Shown piece by piece: positions 7,363 to 12,959 of a stretch of DNA of 14,381 bases; positions within the stretch are counted from its first letter, which is position 1, and each line of letters starts with the position of its first letter. The notes below the pieces were generated by a model that ran no database searches, was not told the origin of the DNA, and saw nothing but the letters and a program-made list of their open reading frames with translations. The stretch covers positions 1 to 14,381 of the forward strand of contig CALKHV010000192.1 in assembly GCA_937988865.1 (NCBI GenBank), written 5' to 3'. This stretch comes from an uncultured Propionibacteriaceae bacterium. Its GTDB lineage: Bacteria > Actinomycetota > Actinomycetes > Propionibacteriales > Propionibacteriaceae. The translations under genes and the position numbers were made by a program.

Positions 7363-7450
7363 TGGCGGTGACGGAGGGATTTGAACCCTCGGTGGCTTGC
7401 ACCACACTCGCTTTCGAGGCGAGCTCTTTCGGCCGCTCAGACACGTCACC
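7363..7450 (-). tRNA. tRNA-Ser (anticodon CGA), CCA encoded
   Basis: Read on the - strand, the acceptor stem GGTGACG (5' end at 7450) pairs with CGTCACC, followed by discriminator G and an encoded CCA (7365-7363). The anticodon stem CTCGC/GCGAG closes the loop CTCGAAA, giving anticodon CGA (complement of 7414-7416), which reads UCG. A long variable arm (GTGGTGC...GCCAC) identifies a class II tRNA, and the T arm carries GGTTCAAATCC. Mature length including CCA is 88 nt. The anticodon loop has T33 and A37 in the expected places. Nothing nearby suggests use as an integration site. Confidence 0.95.
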
Positions 7451-7457
7451 GCCGACA

Positions 7458-7463
7458 ACTCTA
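7458..7463 (-). promoter_or_regulatory. Candidate -10 element for tRNA-Ser
   Basis: The hexamer TAGAGT (TANNNT type) on the - strand lies seven bases before the tRNA 5' end. A weak TTGGCG (7488-7483) sits 19 bp further upstream. The short leader is usual for tRNA genes, but the -35 match is poor. Confidence 0.35.
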
Positions 7464-7494
7464 ACGAGTGGGCAGGGGGTGGCGCCAATCGGTG

Positions 7495-7944
7495 TCAGCG
7501 TCCGAAGAAGTCACGCAGGAGCACCGCGCACTCGTCGGCCCGGACACCGGACGTCACCTCGGGACGGTGGTTGAGCCGGGGATCACGGACGACGTCGAAC
7601 AGGGACGCGATCGCGCCGGCCTTGTCATCGAACGCGCCGAAGATGATGCGCTCGACCCTGGCGAGCACGCTGGCACCCGCGCACATCGTGCACGGTTCGA
7701 GGGTGACCACCAAGGTGCACCCGTCCAAGCGCCACTCCCCCACGACCGCGGACGCCCGCCGCAGCGCCAGCACCTCGGCGTGCGCGGTCGGGTCACCGGT
7801 CAGTTCGCGCTCGTTCCCGGCGGACGCGATCACGCGTCCGGTCGGGTCGAGGACGACCGCGCCGATCGGGACGTCACCATGATCGGACGCCGACCCCGCC
7901 GCCTCGAGCGCGAGGCCCATGGCCTCGTCCCAGCGACTGCCCAC
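7495..7944 (-). CDS. tadA: tRNA-specific adenosine deaminase TadA
   Basis: This 149-residue zinc-dependent deaminase converts A34 to inosine in tRNA-Arg(ACG), allowing CGN codon reading. The catalytic HAE (55-57; H55 zinc ligand, E57 proton shuttle) and PCTMC (84-88; C85 and C88 zinc ligands) are intact, and NER at 44-46 matches the RNA-binding region of TadA. Length is normal. The chosen start is GTG 7944, five bases after the stop of the upstream gene, implying translational coupling; an internal ATG at codon 9 (7920) is possible but would shorten the first helix. It is the second gene of an operon with the TadA-associated protein. tRNA-Ser follows downstream on the same strand. Confidence 0.95.
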   Translation of the reverse strand: MGSRWDEAMGLALEAAGSASDHGDVPIGAVVLDPTGRVIASAGNERELTGDPTAHAEVLALRRASAVVGEWRLDGCTLVVTLEPCTMCAGASVLARVERIIFGAFDDKAGAIASLFDVVRDPRLNHRPEVTSGVRADECAVLLRDFFGR

Positions 7945-7949
7945 GGACG

Positions 7950-8663
7950 TCAGATCTCGTCGATCGCCCGACCGAAGGGGACGCCGAACTTGACCTTCTC
8001 TGCCACCTGGGCAGCGAGGACGTCAGAATCTTCCTCGAGGTTGCCCGCCAGCGACACGAGGTCGAACTCGCTGAGGCCCTGGTCGGCGAGGATCTCGAGA
8101 TCGCCGATCGGCTCGGGATCGTCATCGGGATCGGCAACTTCGAGGCCCAGGTAGTCGACGACATCGCGGGCCAACGGCCAGTCGTTCGCCGCCACGCCGT
8201 CGGAGCAGAAGACCTGGACGTTGCGTCCGCGCACCCGGCAGATCACGAAGAACTCACCTGCGACCGAGACCAGAGCCGTGGCGCCGGCGTCGCCTGGGAT
8301 GCGAGCCAGCTGGTTGATGAGTTCGTCGAGGTCGTTGGCCAGCTGCTTGGTCATCTCCTGGGCGACGGGCTCCCCGTCCTCACGGTAGAGGGCGACCACG
8401 AAGTCGATCTCGTCGTCGGTTGCATCGTCGAGGTCATCGAAGTCGTCGTCATCATCTTCGTCGTCATCATCTTCGTCGTCTTCGTCGTCCGACTCGTCGT
8501 CGTCTGACTCGTCCGACTCATCGTCGTCGTCCTCGTCGTCGGAATCCTGGGCGCGCTCGACGTCGTCGTCATCGAACTCATCGATGTCTTCGGTCAGCGG
8601 GGAGGCGTCTTCGTCACGATCCTCGGGTCGGAATGCTTCCAGCTCGTCGTCGTACGTGCTCAC
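7950..8663 (-). CDS. tRNA adenosine deaminase-associated protein with long acidic tract
   Basis: This is a 237-residue protein. The C-terminal part (about 87-237: DFVVALYREDGEP..., VCSDGVAANDWPLARDVVDYLG-like region, final KFGVPFGRAIDEI) matches the small actinobacterial family found beside tadA and named for that position. Its molecular function is not established. Residues about 24-86 are almost entirely Asp/Glu/Ser, a strongly acidic, probably disordered extension. The start is set at GTG 8663, because AAGGAG lies six bases upstream (8670-8675). An in-frame ATG at 8696 lies upstream of that site and is unlikely. It is the first gene of the tadA operon and divergent from upp across 282 bp. 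A role as a TadA partner is inference from conserved neighbourhood. Confidence 0.88.
   Translation of the reverse strand: MSTYDDELEAFRPEDRDEDASPLTEDIDEFDDDDVERAQDSDDEDDDDESDESDDDESDDEDDEDDDDEDDDDDFDDLDDATDDEIDFVVALYREDGEPVAQEMTKQLANDLDELINQLARIPGDAGATALVSVAGEFFVICRVRGRNVQVFCSDGVAANDWPLARDVVDYLGLEVADPDDDPEPIGDLEILADQGLSEFDLVSLAGNLEEDSDVLAAQVAEKVKFGVPFGRAIDEI
8446..8475 (-). repeat. 15-bp in-frame tandem repeat in the acidic tract
   Basis: The 15-mer GTCGTCATCATCTTC is present twice in tandem on the + strand inside a longer run of TCG/TCC/TCA-type triplets (about 8430-8570). It encodes part of the Asp/Glu tract. The unit is in frame, so slippage would change tract length by five residues without a frameshift. 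Confidence 0.7.
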
Positions 8664-8694
8664 AGCGCGCTCCTTGGATTGTCGAACAGTCTCC

Positions 8695-8722
8695 ATCGTC
8701 CCAGATCCTGTGGGGTTGGCAA
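8695..8722 (-). promoter_or_regulatory. Candidate promoter of the TadA-associated gene / tadA operon
   Basis: On the - strand TTGCCA (8722-8717) and GACGAT (8700-8695) are 16 bp apart and lie about 30 bp before the GTG start. The -35 match is fair and the -10 match weak (three of six), so this is tentative. Confidence 0.3.
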
Positions 8723-8797
8723 CCCGCGGCGCTGAACCTCGGCTGCAGGGTGGGGCTCAGGCCACCCACACACCTCCCCCGGGCGCCCTCCGGCCAG

Positions 8798-8859
8798 ATG
8801 TGGGGAATTTTGACCATTTTGGGCACTTTTCTGCGACGGGGGCGCGTCCAGACCCACAT
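8798..8859. promoter_or_regulatory. Phased T-tract island flanked by inverted repeat
   Basis: In an otherwise G+C-rich spacer, TTTT runs begin at 8808, 8817 and 8827, spaced 9-10 bp (about one helical turn), which predicts intrinsic curvature. The block is bracketed by inverted arms ATGTGGG (8798-8804) and CCCACAT (8853-8859). It lies between the divergent tadA-associated and upp genes. No good -10 element accompanies the TTGACC at 8810-8815. It may be a regulator or nucleoid-protein site, or a copy of a dispersed intergenic repeat; both are inference. Confidence 0.4.
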
Positions 8860-8898
8860 GTGATCGGACGGTCCACTCTCACGGCCAGCCGCGGGCGG

Positions 8899-8910
8899 GG
8901 GCGGCCGCCC
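8899..8910. promoter_or_regulatory. 12-bp perfect palindrome upstream of upp
   Basis: GGGCGGCCGCCC is a perfect palindrome ending 35 bp before the upp start codon. It could be an operator or part of a leader hairpin, but in such G+C-rich DNA chance is also possible. No PyrR-type attenuator structure was recognised. Confidence 0.25.
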
Positions 8911-8945
8911 GAGCGTCCGGATCGCCCGTGTGCGAAGGTTGGTCC

Positions 8946-9587
8946 GTGGAACTGCGCGTACTCGACCATCCCCTCGTCTCCCACAAGCTCAGCCACCTGC
9001 GCGACCAGGAGACCGACTCACCGACCTTCCGCTCCCTCGTGGGCGAACTGGTCACCTTGCTCGCCTATGAGGCGACGCGCGAAGTGCGCGTCGAACCCTG
9101 CGAGGTTCTCACCCCCGTCGCCACGGCCCCCGGCGTCCGCCTGCAGCGTCCCTACCCGCTGGTGGTGCCGATCCTGCGCGCCGGCTTGGGCATGTTGCAG
9201 GGCTTCATGACACTCCTGCCGACCGCCGAGGTCGGCTTCGTCGGCATGGTGCGCGACGAAGAGACCCTCGAACCCTTCACCTACGCCGAGCGCCTGCCGA
9301 ACGACCTGTCCGGACGCCAGTGCTACGTGCTCGACCCGATGCTCGCCACCGGTGGTTCCCTGGGTGGGTGCGTCCGATTCCTGGTCGATCGCGGTGCTGA
9401 CCACATCACCTGCATCTGCCTGATCGCCGCCCCCGAGGGCATCGAGAACTTCCGTGGGCTCGTGACCGACCTCGGCGTGCCGTGCACGCTCGTCGTGGCC
9501 GCCGTCGACGACCACCTCAACGAGCAGGGCTACATCGTCCCCGGCCTGGGGGACGCGGGCGACCGCCTCTACGGGCTGACCGACTGA
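8946..9587 (+). CDS. upp: Uracil phosphoribosyltransferase
   Basis: This 213-residue enzyme makes UMP from uracil and PRPP in pyrimidine salvage. The PRPP loop VLDPMLATGGS (128-138), the flexible LRAG segment (77-80) and the uracil-binding GYIVPGLGDAGDR (195-207) are intact. Length matches the family (about 208-213). The start is GTG 8946, with GAAGG at 8934-8938 seven bases upstream; an in-frame ATG at 8928 would precede that ribosome-binding site and add residues unlike the family. It is divergent from the tadA operon, an arrangement I recall from other actinobacteria. It converges on ndh with 26 bp between them. Confidence 0.96.
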   Translation: MELRVLDHPLVSHKLSHLRDQETDSPTFRSLVGELVTLLAYEATREVRVEPCEVLTPVATAPGVRLQRPYPLVVPILRAGLGMLQGFMTLLPTAEVGFVGMVRDEETLEPFTYAERLPNDLSGRQCYVLDPMLATGGSLGGCVRFLVDRGADHITCICLIAAPEGIENFRGLVTDLGVPCTLVVAAVDDHLNEQGYIVPGLGDAGDRLYGLTD

Positions 9588-9616
9588 CGTTCGTCAGGGC
9601 CCTGCGAACCTTGTCA
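9585..9616. terminator. Bidirectional stem-loop between upp and ndh
   Basis: The interval from the upp stop to the ndh stop forms one inverted repeat: TGAC, GTTCG, (bulged T), CAGGG / CCCTG, CGAAC, (CTT), GTCA. The outer TGAC and GTCA contain both stop codons. No T-tract is obvious in either direction, so it is a candidate bidirectional terminator for convergent genes. A competing smaller stem CTGAC-GTTC-GTCAG occupies 9584-9597. Confidence 0.5.
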
Positions 9617-11026
9617 GAGTTCCTGGGGACGCTCGTCCCGCACGAGTTCCGGTGACACCTTCGAGTCGATCTTTGTCGGGTCGAGGGACCCCGTGATCGT
9701 GGGCTTGAAATCCTCGCCCAACTGCTGCATGGCCAGGCGTCCGACCATCTGCTGGTGCGTGGTGACACGCTCGGCCCGGCTGCGTCCGGCAAAGGCGTAG
9801 CCCCAGTGGAGCAAGGTCGAGACCTGCGCCTTGAATCCCACGATGTAGAGCAGGTGCAGGCCCAGCCAGGCCGACCAGGCCGGGAACCCCGTCGCCTCGA
9901 TGTTGCCGGCCTTCATGACCGCACCGAAGCGGCTGATGACCGCCATCGACCCTTTGTCCTTGTAGCTGAACGGCGTGGTGACCGGGTGGCCTGACAGCTC
10001 GCCCTTGATCTTCTTCGCGACGTACTCCGCGGACTGGATCGCCACCTGCGCGACGCCCGGCAGGTTCTCGAAATTCATCATGTCGCCGAGCACGAACACC
10101 TCGGGATAGCCCAGGACGCTGCAGTCGGGCTCGACGATGACGCGTCCGGAGCGGTCGACCTCGGCCTCCGACTGGTCGGCGATGGCCTTGCCCAACGGGC
10201 TGGCCTGCACACCCGCCGCCCACACCTTGCAGCCGGCCTCGATGCGCTCGGTGGTGCCGTCCTTGTACTTGACGGTCAGGCCGTTCGCGTCCAGGTCGGT
10301 GACCAACGCGCCAAGCTTGACCTCGACGCCGATCTCCTCCAACTCGCGCTTGGCCTTCTCGGAGAGCTTTCCGCCGAAGGGCGCTAGCACCTTGTCGGCA
10401 CCGTCGAGGATCAGGACGCGGGCCTTCGTCGAGTCGATCTCGCGGTAGTCGTTGCGGGTGGTGTGCGCGGTGAGTTCGCGGATCTGACCGGCCATCTCGA
10501 CGCCCGTGGGGCCGGCGCCGACCACGACGAAGGTCATCAGGCGCTCGCGCTCGGCAGGGTCGTCGGTGAGTTCGGCCATTTCGAGCGACCCGAAGATACG
10601 GGCGCGGAGTTCGAGGGCGTCATCGATGGTCTTCATGCCCGGCGCGAAGACCGCGAAGTGGTCGTTGCCGAAGTACGACTGGCCCGCCCCGGCTGCGACC
10701 ACGAGGTAGTCGTACTTGATGAAGCTCACGTTGCCCAATGCCTCGGCACGCAACTTCTTCGTCGCGAGGTCGATGTCGGTGACCTCGCTGAGCAGGACGC
10801 GGGCGTTCTTCTGGTGCTTGAGAATCTCGCGATTGGAGGGGGCGATCTCGCCGGGCGACAGGATGCCGGTGGCCACCTGGTAGAGCAGGGGCTGGAACAG
10901 GTGGTGGGCGGTCTTCGCGACCATGACGACGTCGACGTCGGCGTCCGCCAGGGCCTTGGTGACGAACAGTCCCCCGAAACCGGAACCGATGACGACAACG
11001 CGGGGACGGGTGGTGGTGGGGGTCAT
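9614..11026 (-). CDS. ndh: Type II NADH dehydrogenase (NDH-2)
   Basis: This 470-residue single-subunit flavoprotein transfers electrons from NADH to the quinone pool at the cytoplasmic face of the membrane without pumping protons. The FAD-binding VVVIGSGFGG is at 10-19, the NADH-binding VVVGAGPTG at 167-175, and the second FAD contact VFVLGDMMNF at 310-319. AQVAIQSAEY (326-335) lies in the quinone-site region. A C-terminal hydrophobic stretch (about 383-400, WSAWLGLHLLYIVGF) fits membrane association. The start is ATG 11026, with AGGAGG four bases upstream; the frame is open further but leads into unrelated sequence. It lies 61 bp downstream of the YbaK-like gene on the same strand and has its own candidate -10 element. 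Confidence 0.95.
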   Translation of the reverse strand: MTPTTTRPRVVVIGSGFGGLFVTKALADADVDVVMVAKTAHHLFQPLLYQVATGILSPGEIAPSNREILKHQKNARVLLSEVTDIDLATKKLRAEALGNVSFIKYDYLVVAAGAGQSYFGNDHFAVFAPGMKTIDDALELRARIFGSLEMAELTDDPAERERLMTFVVVGAGPTGVEMAGQIRELTAHTTRNDYREIDSTKARVLILDGADKVLAPFGGKLSEKAKRELEEIGVEVKLGALVTDLDANGLTVKYKDGTTERIEAGCKVWAAGVQASPLGKAIADQSEAEVDRSGRVIVEPDCSVLGYPEVFVLGDMMNFENLPGVAQVAIQSAEYVAKKIKGELSGHPVTTPFSYKDKGSMAVISRFGAVMKAGNIEATGFPAWSAWLGLHLLYIVGFKAQVSTLLHWGYAFAGRSRAERVTTHQQMVGRLAMQQLGEDFKPTITGSLDPTKIDSKVSPELVRDERPQEL

Positions 11027-11050
11027 GGCGCCTCCTGAAGGGTGTCCTCC

Positions 11051-11056
11051 ATCGTA
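11051..11056 (-). promoter_or_regulatory. Candidate -10 element for ndh
   Basis: TACGAT on the - strand fits TANNNT and lies 24 bases before the ndh ATG, leaving room for the AGGAGG ribosome-binding site in the leader. No good -35 hexamer was found at 16-18 bp. Confidence 0.35.
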
Positions 11057-11087
11057 GCTTTCGGAGGTGATCCACCGGGGGGATCCG

Positions 11088-11615
11088 TCAAGCCGGACTG
11101 GCCAACCCCTCGACCGCCTCAGCGCCCGGAAGCCGCAGCAACTCGGACGCGTCGAGCACCAGCTTCGACGTCCGCCGCCCGGCGCCGATGCAGACCTGTC
11201 CGGCCGCCAGGACGCGCGGGTCGATCCACAGGGGCATGCCCTCCGGGAGCCCGACCGGGGTGATCGCGCCGTACTCCATGCCGGTGGTCGAGACGGCCCA
11301 GTCCATCGGCGCGAAGGAACACTTCCGGACGTCCAACCGCCGCCTGACAAGGTTGTTCACATCGACCTTCGTCGTCGCGAGGGCGAGGCAGGCGACGGCC
11401 TTCTCGGTGTCGGCCCGGCGTCCGAGGATGATGACGCAGTTGGCCGAGTTCTCGAGCGGAAGGTTGTACGCCGCGCACAGCGCGGCCGTGTCGGCGAGGT
11501 CGGGGTCGATCTCGAAGACCTGCGCCGACGGGACGCTGGGGAGCGCCGCGGTGACGGTCGGGGCCAGGAATTCGGGATGGTGGGCGGCGGGCGCCAGGTC
11601 GCAGTGGTCGAACAC
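11088..11615 (-). CDS. YbaK/EbsC-type aminoacyl-tRNA deacylase domain protein
   Basis: This 175-residue single-domain protein resembles the YbaK/ProX editing-domain family, which hydrolyses mischarged tRNAs such as Cys-tRNA(Pro) in trans. Matching features are the CVIILGR strand (about 60-66), the CLALATTKVDVNNLVRRRL segment, and the active-site region TTGMEYGAITPVGLP, which in this family surrounds the substrate pocket. The precise tRNA specificity cannot be told. The start is GTG 11615: there is no Shine-Dalgarno sequence, but a TACCAT -10 box sits six bases upstream, implying a leaderless message. An ATG seven bases earlier is out of frame. The gene is divergent from the VOC gene. Confidence 0.85.
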   Translation of the reverse strand: MFDHCDLAPAAHHPEFLAPTVTAALPSVPSAQVFEIDPDLADTAALCAAYNLPLENSANCVIILGRRADTEKAVACLALATTKVDVNNLVRRRLDVRKCSFAPMDWAVSTTGMEYGAITPVGLPEGMPLWIDPRVLAAGQVCIGAGRRTSKLVLDASELLRLPGAEAVEGLASPA

Positions 11616-11627
11616 GGGGCCATGGTA
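11613..11627 (-). promoter_or_regulatory. -10 box and leaderless GTG start of the YbaK-like gene
   Basis: TACCAT (11627-11622) is followed by exactly six bases and then GTG (11615-11613). The geometry is the same as at the VapB-like gene (2035-2049). No ribosome-binding site precedes the GTG. No strong -35 element was seen. Confidence 0.45.
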
Positions 11628-11704
11628 GGCGCGGTCGCCGCCTTCTGATTCCCGTGCCCACGTGGTTCACTGCTCAGATTGCACTTCCACCCTGAGGAGA
11701 TGAC

Positions 11705-12172
11705 ATGACCAACGTCCATACGTGCTTGTGGTTCAACGGACAGGGCCGACAGGCGGCCGAGTTGTACACCTCGCTCGTCCCCGGATCGTCGATCACCGGG
11801 GGCACGCCCAACCCGGGCGATCCTGCCGGGGAGCCGCTCGTGGTGGAGTTCACCCTCGGTGGCCAGAAGTACCAGGCACTGAACGGCGGGCCGGACTTCA
11901 CACTCAACGAGGCTGCGTCCATCGTGCTGACGTGCCCGACCCAGGAAGAGGCCGATCGCTACTGGGACGCACTGACCGCCGACGGAGGCGAGGAGAGCAT
12001 GTGCGGCTGGCTGAAGGACCGCTTCGGGCTCAGCTGGCAGATCCTGCCGCAGCCGGCGCTCGACCTCTTCGCCGATCCCGACCCCGAGGTCGTCGCCAAG
12101 GCCATGCAGGCGATGTTCACGATGCGGCGGCTCGACTCGGACGAGATGGCGAGGGCGGCAGGCAAGGCCTGA
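11705..12172 (+). CDS. PhnB-like VOC family protein
   Basis: This 155-residue protein has the pattern of the PhnB-like branch of the vicinal oxygen chelate superfamily, often mislabelled as 3-demethylubiquinone methyltransferase domain. Typical elements are the opening HTCLWFNGQGRQAAELYTSL, the central VVEFTLGGQKYQALNGGPDF with a family-typical NGGP, and the closing CGWLKDRFGLSWQILP. These proteins are usually dimeric, and most have no proven reaction. The start is ATG 11705, with GAGGAG (11694-11699) five bases upstream. It is divergent from the YbaK-like gene, 89 bp apart, and monocistronic. Its 3' end runs directly into repeat array 2. Confidence 0.9.
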   Translation: MTNVHTCLWFNGQGRQAAELYTSLVPGSSITGGTPNPGDPAGEPLVVEFTLGGQKYQALNGGPDFTLNEAASIVLTCPTQEEADRYWDALTADGGEESMCGWLKDRFGLSWQILPQPALDLFADPDPEVVAKAMQAMFTMRRLDSDEMARAAGKA

Positions 12173-12207
12173 GGGCTCGGGGGCGGTTCGGGTCCGGGTC
12201 CCGGGCC

Positions 12208-12500
12208 GGCGGGTTTCCCTGCGCAAGCAAGGAAACCGCCCGCCCAGGCCCCCTTTCGGGGCGGATTCGCTGCAGAAGCAAGGAAACACACCGGACGCCG
12301 CCGGGCGTGCGTCCCTCCCCTGCGGGTTTCCCTGCGCAAGCAAGGAAACCGCCCGCCCAGGCCCCAATCCGGGGCGAATTCGCTGCAGAAGCAATGAAAC
12401 ACACCGGACGCCGCCGGCCGTGCGTCCCTCCCCTGCGGGTTTCCCTGCGCAAGCAAGGAAACCGCCCGCCCAGGCCCCAATCCGCGGCGCGTTCCTGCAT
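12208..12500. repeat. Tandem array 2: 113-bp unit, about 2.6 copies, same family as array 1
   Basis: Near-identical units start at 12208, 12321 and 12434 (113 bp apart); the last is truncated. Each begins with a stem GTTTCCCTGC, loop GCAA, GCAAGGAAAC, followed by a second stem GCCCC-N5-GGGGC. The second stem is kept while its loop differs (CTTTC at 12253-12257, AATCC at 12366-12370); unit 3 has one stem mismatch. Half-way through each full unit is a diverged second core, GCAGAAGCAAGGAAAC or GCAGAAGCAATGAAAC, 51 bp after the first, matching the 51-bp period of array 1. An inverted GGACGC...GCGTCC pair closes the unit. A 113-bp unit shifts frame in each copy, which argues against coding. The array fills the gap between convergent genes; 12173-12207 is only G+C-rich. 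Confidence 0.88.
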
Positions 12501-12530
12501 GCGTCCGCAACCCCCGCCGAACCGCCGGCC

Positions 12531-12959
12531 TCAGGACAACTCGGGCTCGGGCTCCGCCTCGGGATCAGGCTCCCGTTCGGCGAACAACGGTTCCGGTTCC
12601 GCACCCGCCTCGGCCTGGGGCTCGGGAGTGCCGGCCTCCGCCACCACCTCCGGTTCCGCACCCGCCTCGGCCTGGGGCTCGGGAGTGCCGACCTCCCACG
12701 AGGAGCCGGGCGGCGGTGGGCTCGTGTCGGAGTAGTCGGGCTCGGGCACCTGCTCGGCGCCGGCAGCGTCCTCTCCCCTTCGAGCCCCCTCGACGCCCTC
12801 CTGCACAGCCTCGCCCAGGTTAGCGACGAGACTGCTCGTGGACTCCTGCGTCTCGGGTGGCACGTCAGCCCGGTCCAGCAGCGCGTCCGGGATGCCCGGC
12901 TGCATCAGCGGCACCGCCGCGGCCAACCCCAGCAGAAAGCTCTTCCCGGCCCCGGTCAT
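12531..12959 (-). CDS. Pro/Glu/Ala-rich small protein coupled to the VirD4-like gene
   Basis: This is a 142-residue protein of unknown function. Residues about 7-20 (SFLLGLAAAVPLMQ) are hydrophobic after a lysine and could be a signal peptide or anchor; the GAGKS at 3-7 is too close to the terminus and too isolated to be a P-loop. Residues 70-142 are low-complexity, rich in Pro, Glu and Ala, and contain a 57-bp-period direct repeat encoding GTPEPQAEAGAEPE twice. The ATG at 12959 overlaps the stop of the upstream ATPase gene as ATGA, a standard sign of translational coupling, which is the main support that it is real. It converges on repeat array 2. A role as a secreted or surface accessory of the upstream locus is inference. 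Confidence 0.65.
   Translation of the reverse strand: MTGAGKSFLLGLAAAVPLMQPGIPDALLDRADVPPETQESTSSLVANLGEAVQEGVEGARRGEDAAGAEQVPEPDYSDTSPPPPGSSWEVGTPEPQAEAGAEPEVVAEAGTPEPQAEAGAEPEPLFAEREPDPEAEPEPELS
12592..12690 (-). repeat. 57-bp-period direct repeat in the Pro/Glu-rich gene
   Basis: A 42-bp segment at 12592-12633 recurs at 12649-12690, offset by 57 bp (19 codons), essentially identical. It encodes GTPEPQAEAGAEPE. The in-frame unit allows length variation without frameshift. Confidence 0.8.

Noticed and set aside
7247..7444. N-terminal extension of the RecQ-like protein to 7444
   Set aside because: The extension is the translation of the tRNA-Ser gene and its downstream hairpin. ATG 7246 is the sensible start.
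7363..7450. tRNA-Ser as an attachment site for an integrated element
   Set aside because: No integrase, no duplicated tRNA 3' end and no foreign-looking genes lie on either side.
11357..12661. - strand frame of 434 codons across array 2 and the VOC gene
   Set aside because: It overlaps three features, repeats the array in translation (SLLAQGNP, RFPCLRRET) and has no domain. It is a repeat-driven shadow.
12939..12959. GAGKS near the start of the Pro/Glu-rich protein as a Walker A motif
   Set aside because: It begins at residue 3 with no preceding beta strand, no Walker B, and a low-complexity remainder. It is more likely part of a signal-like N-terminus.
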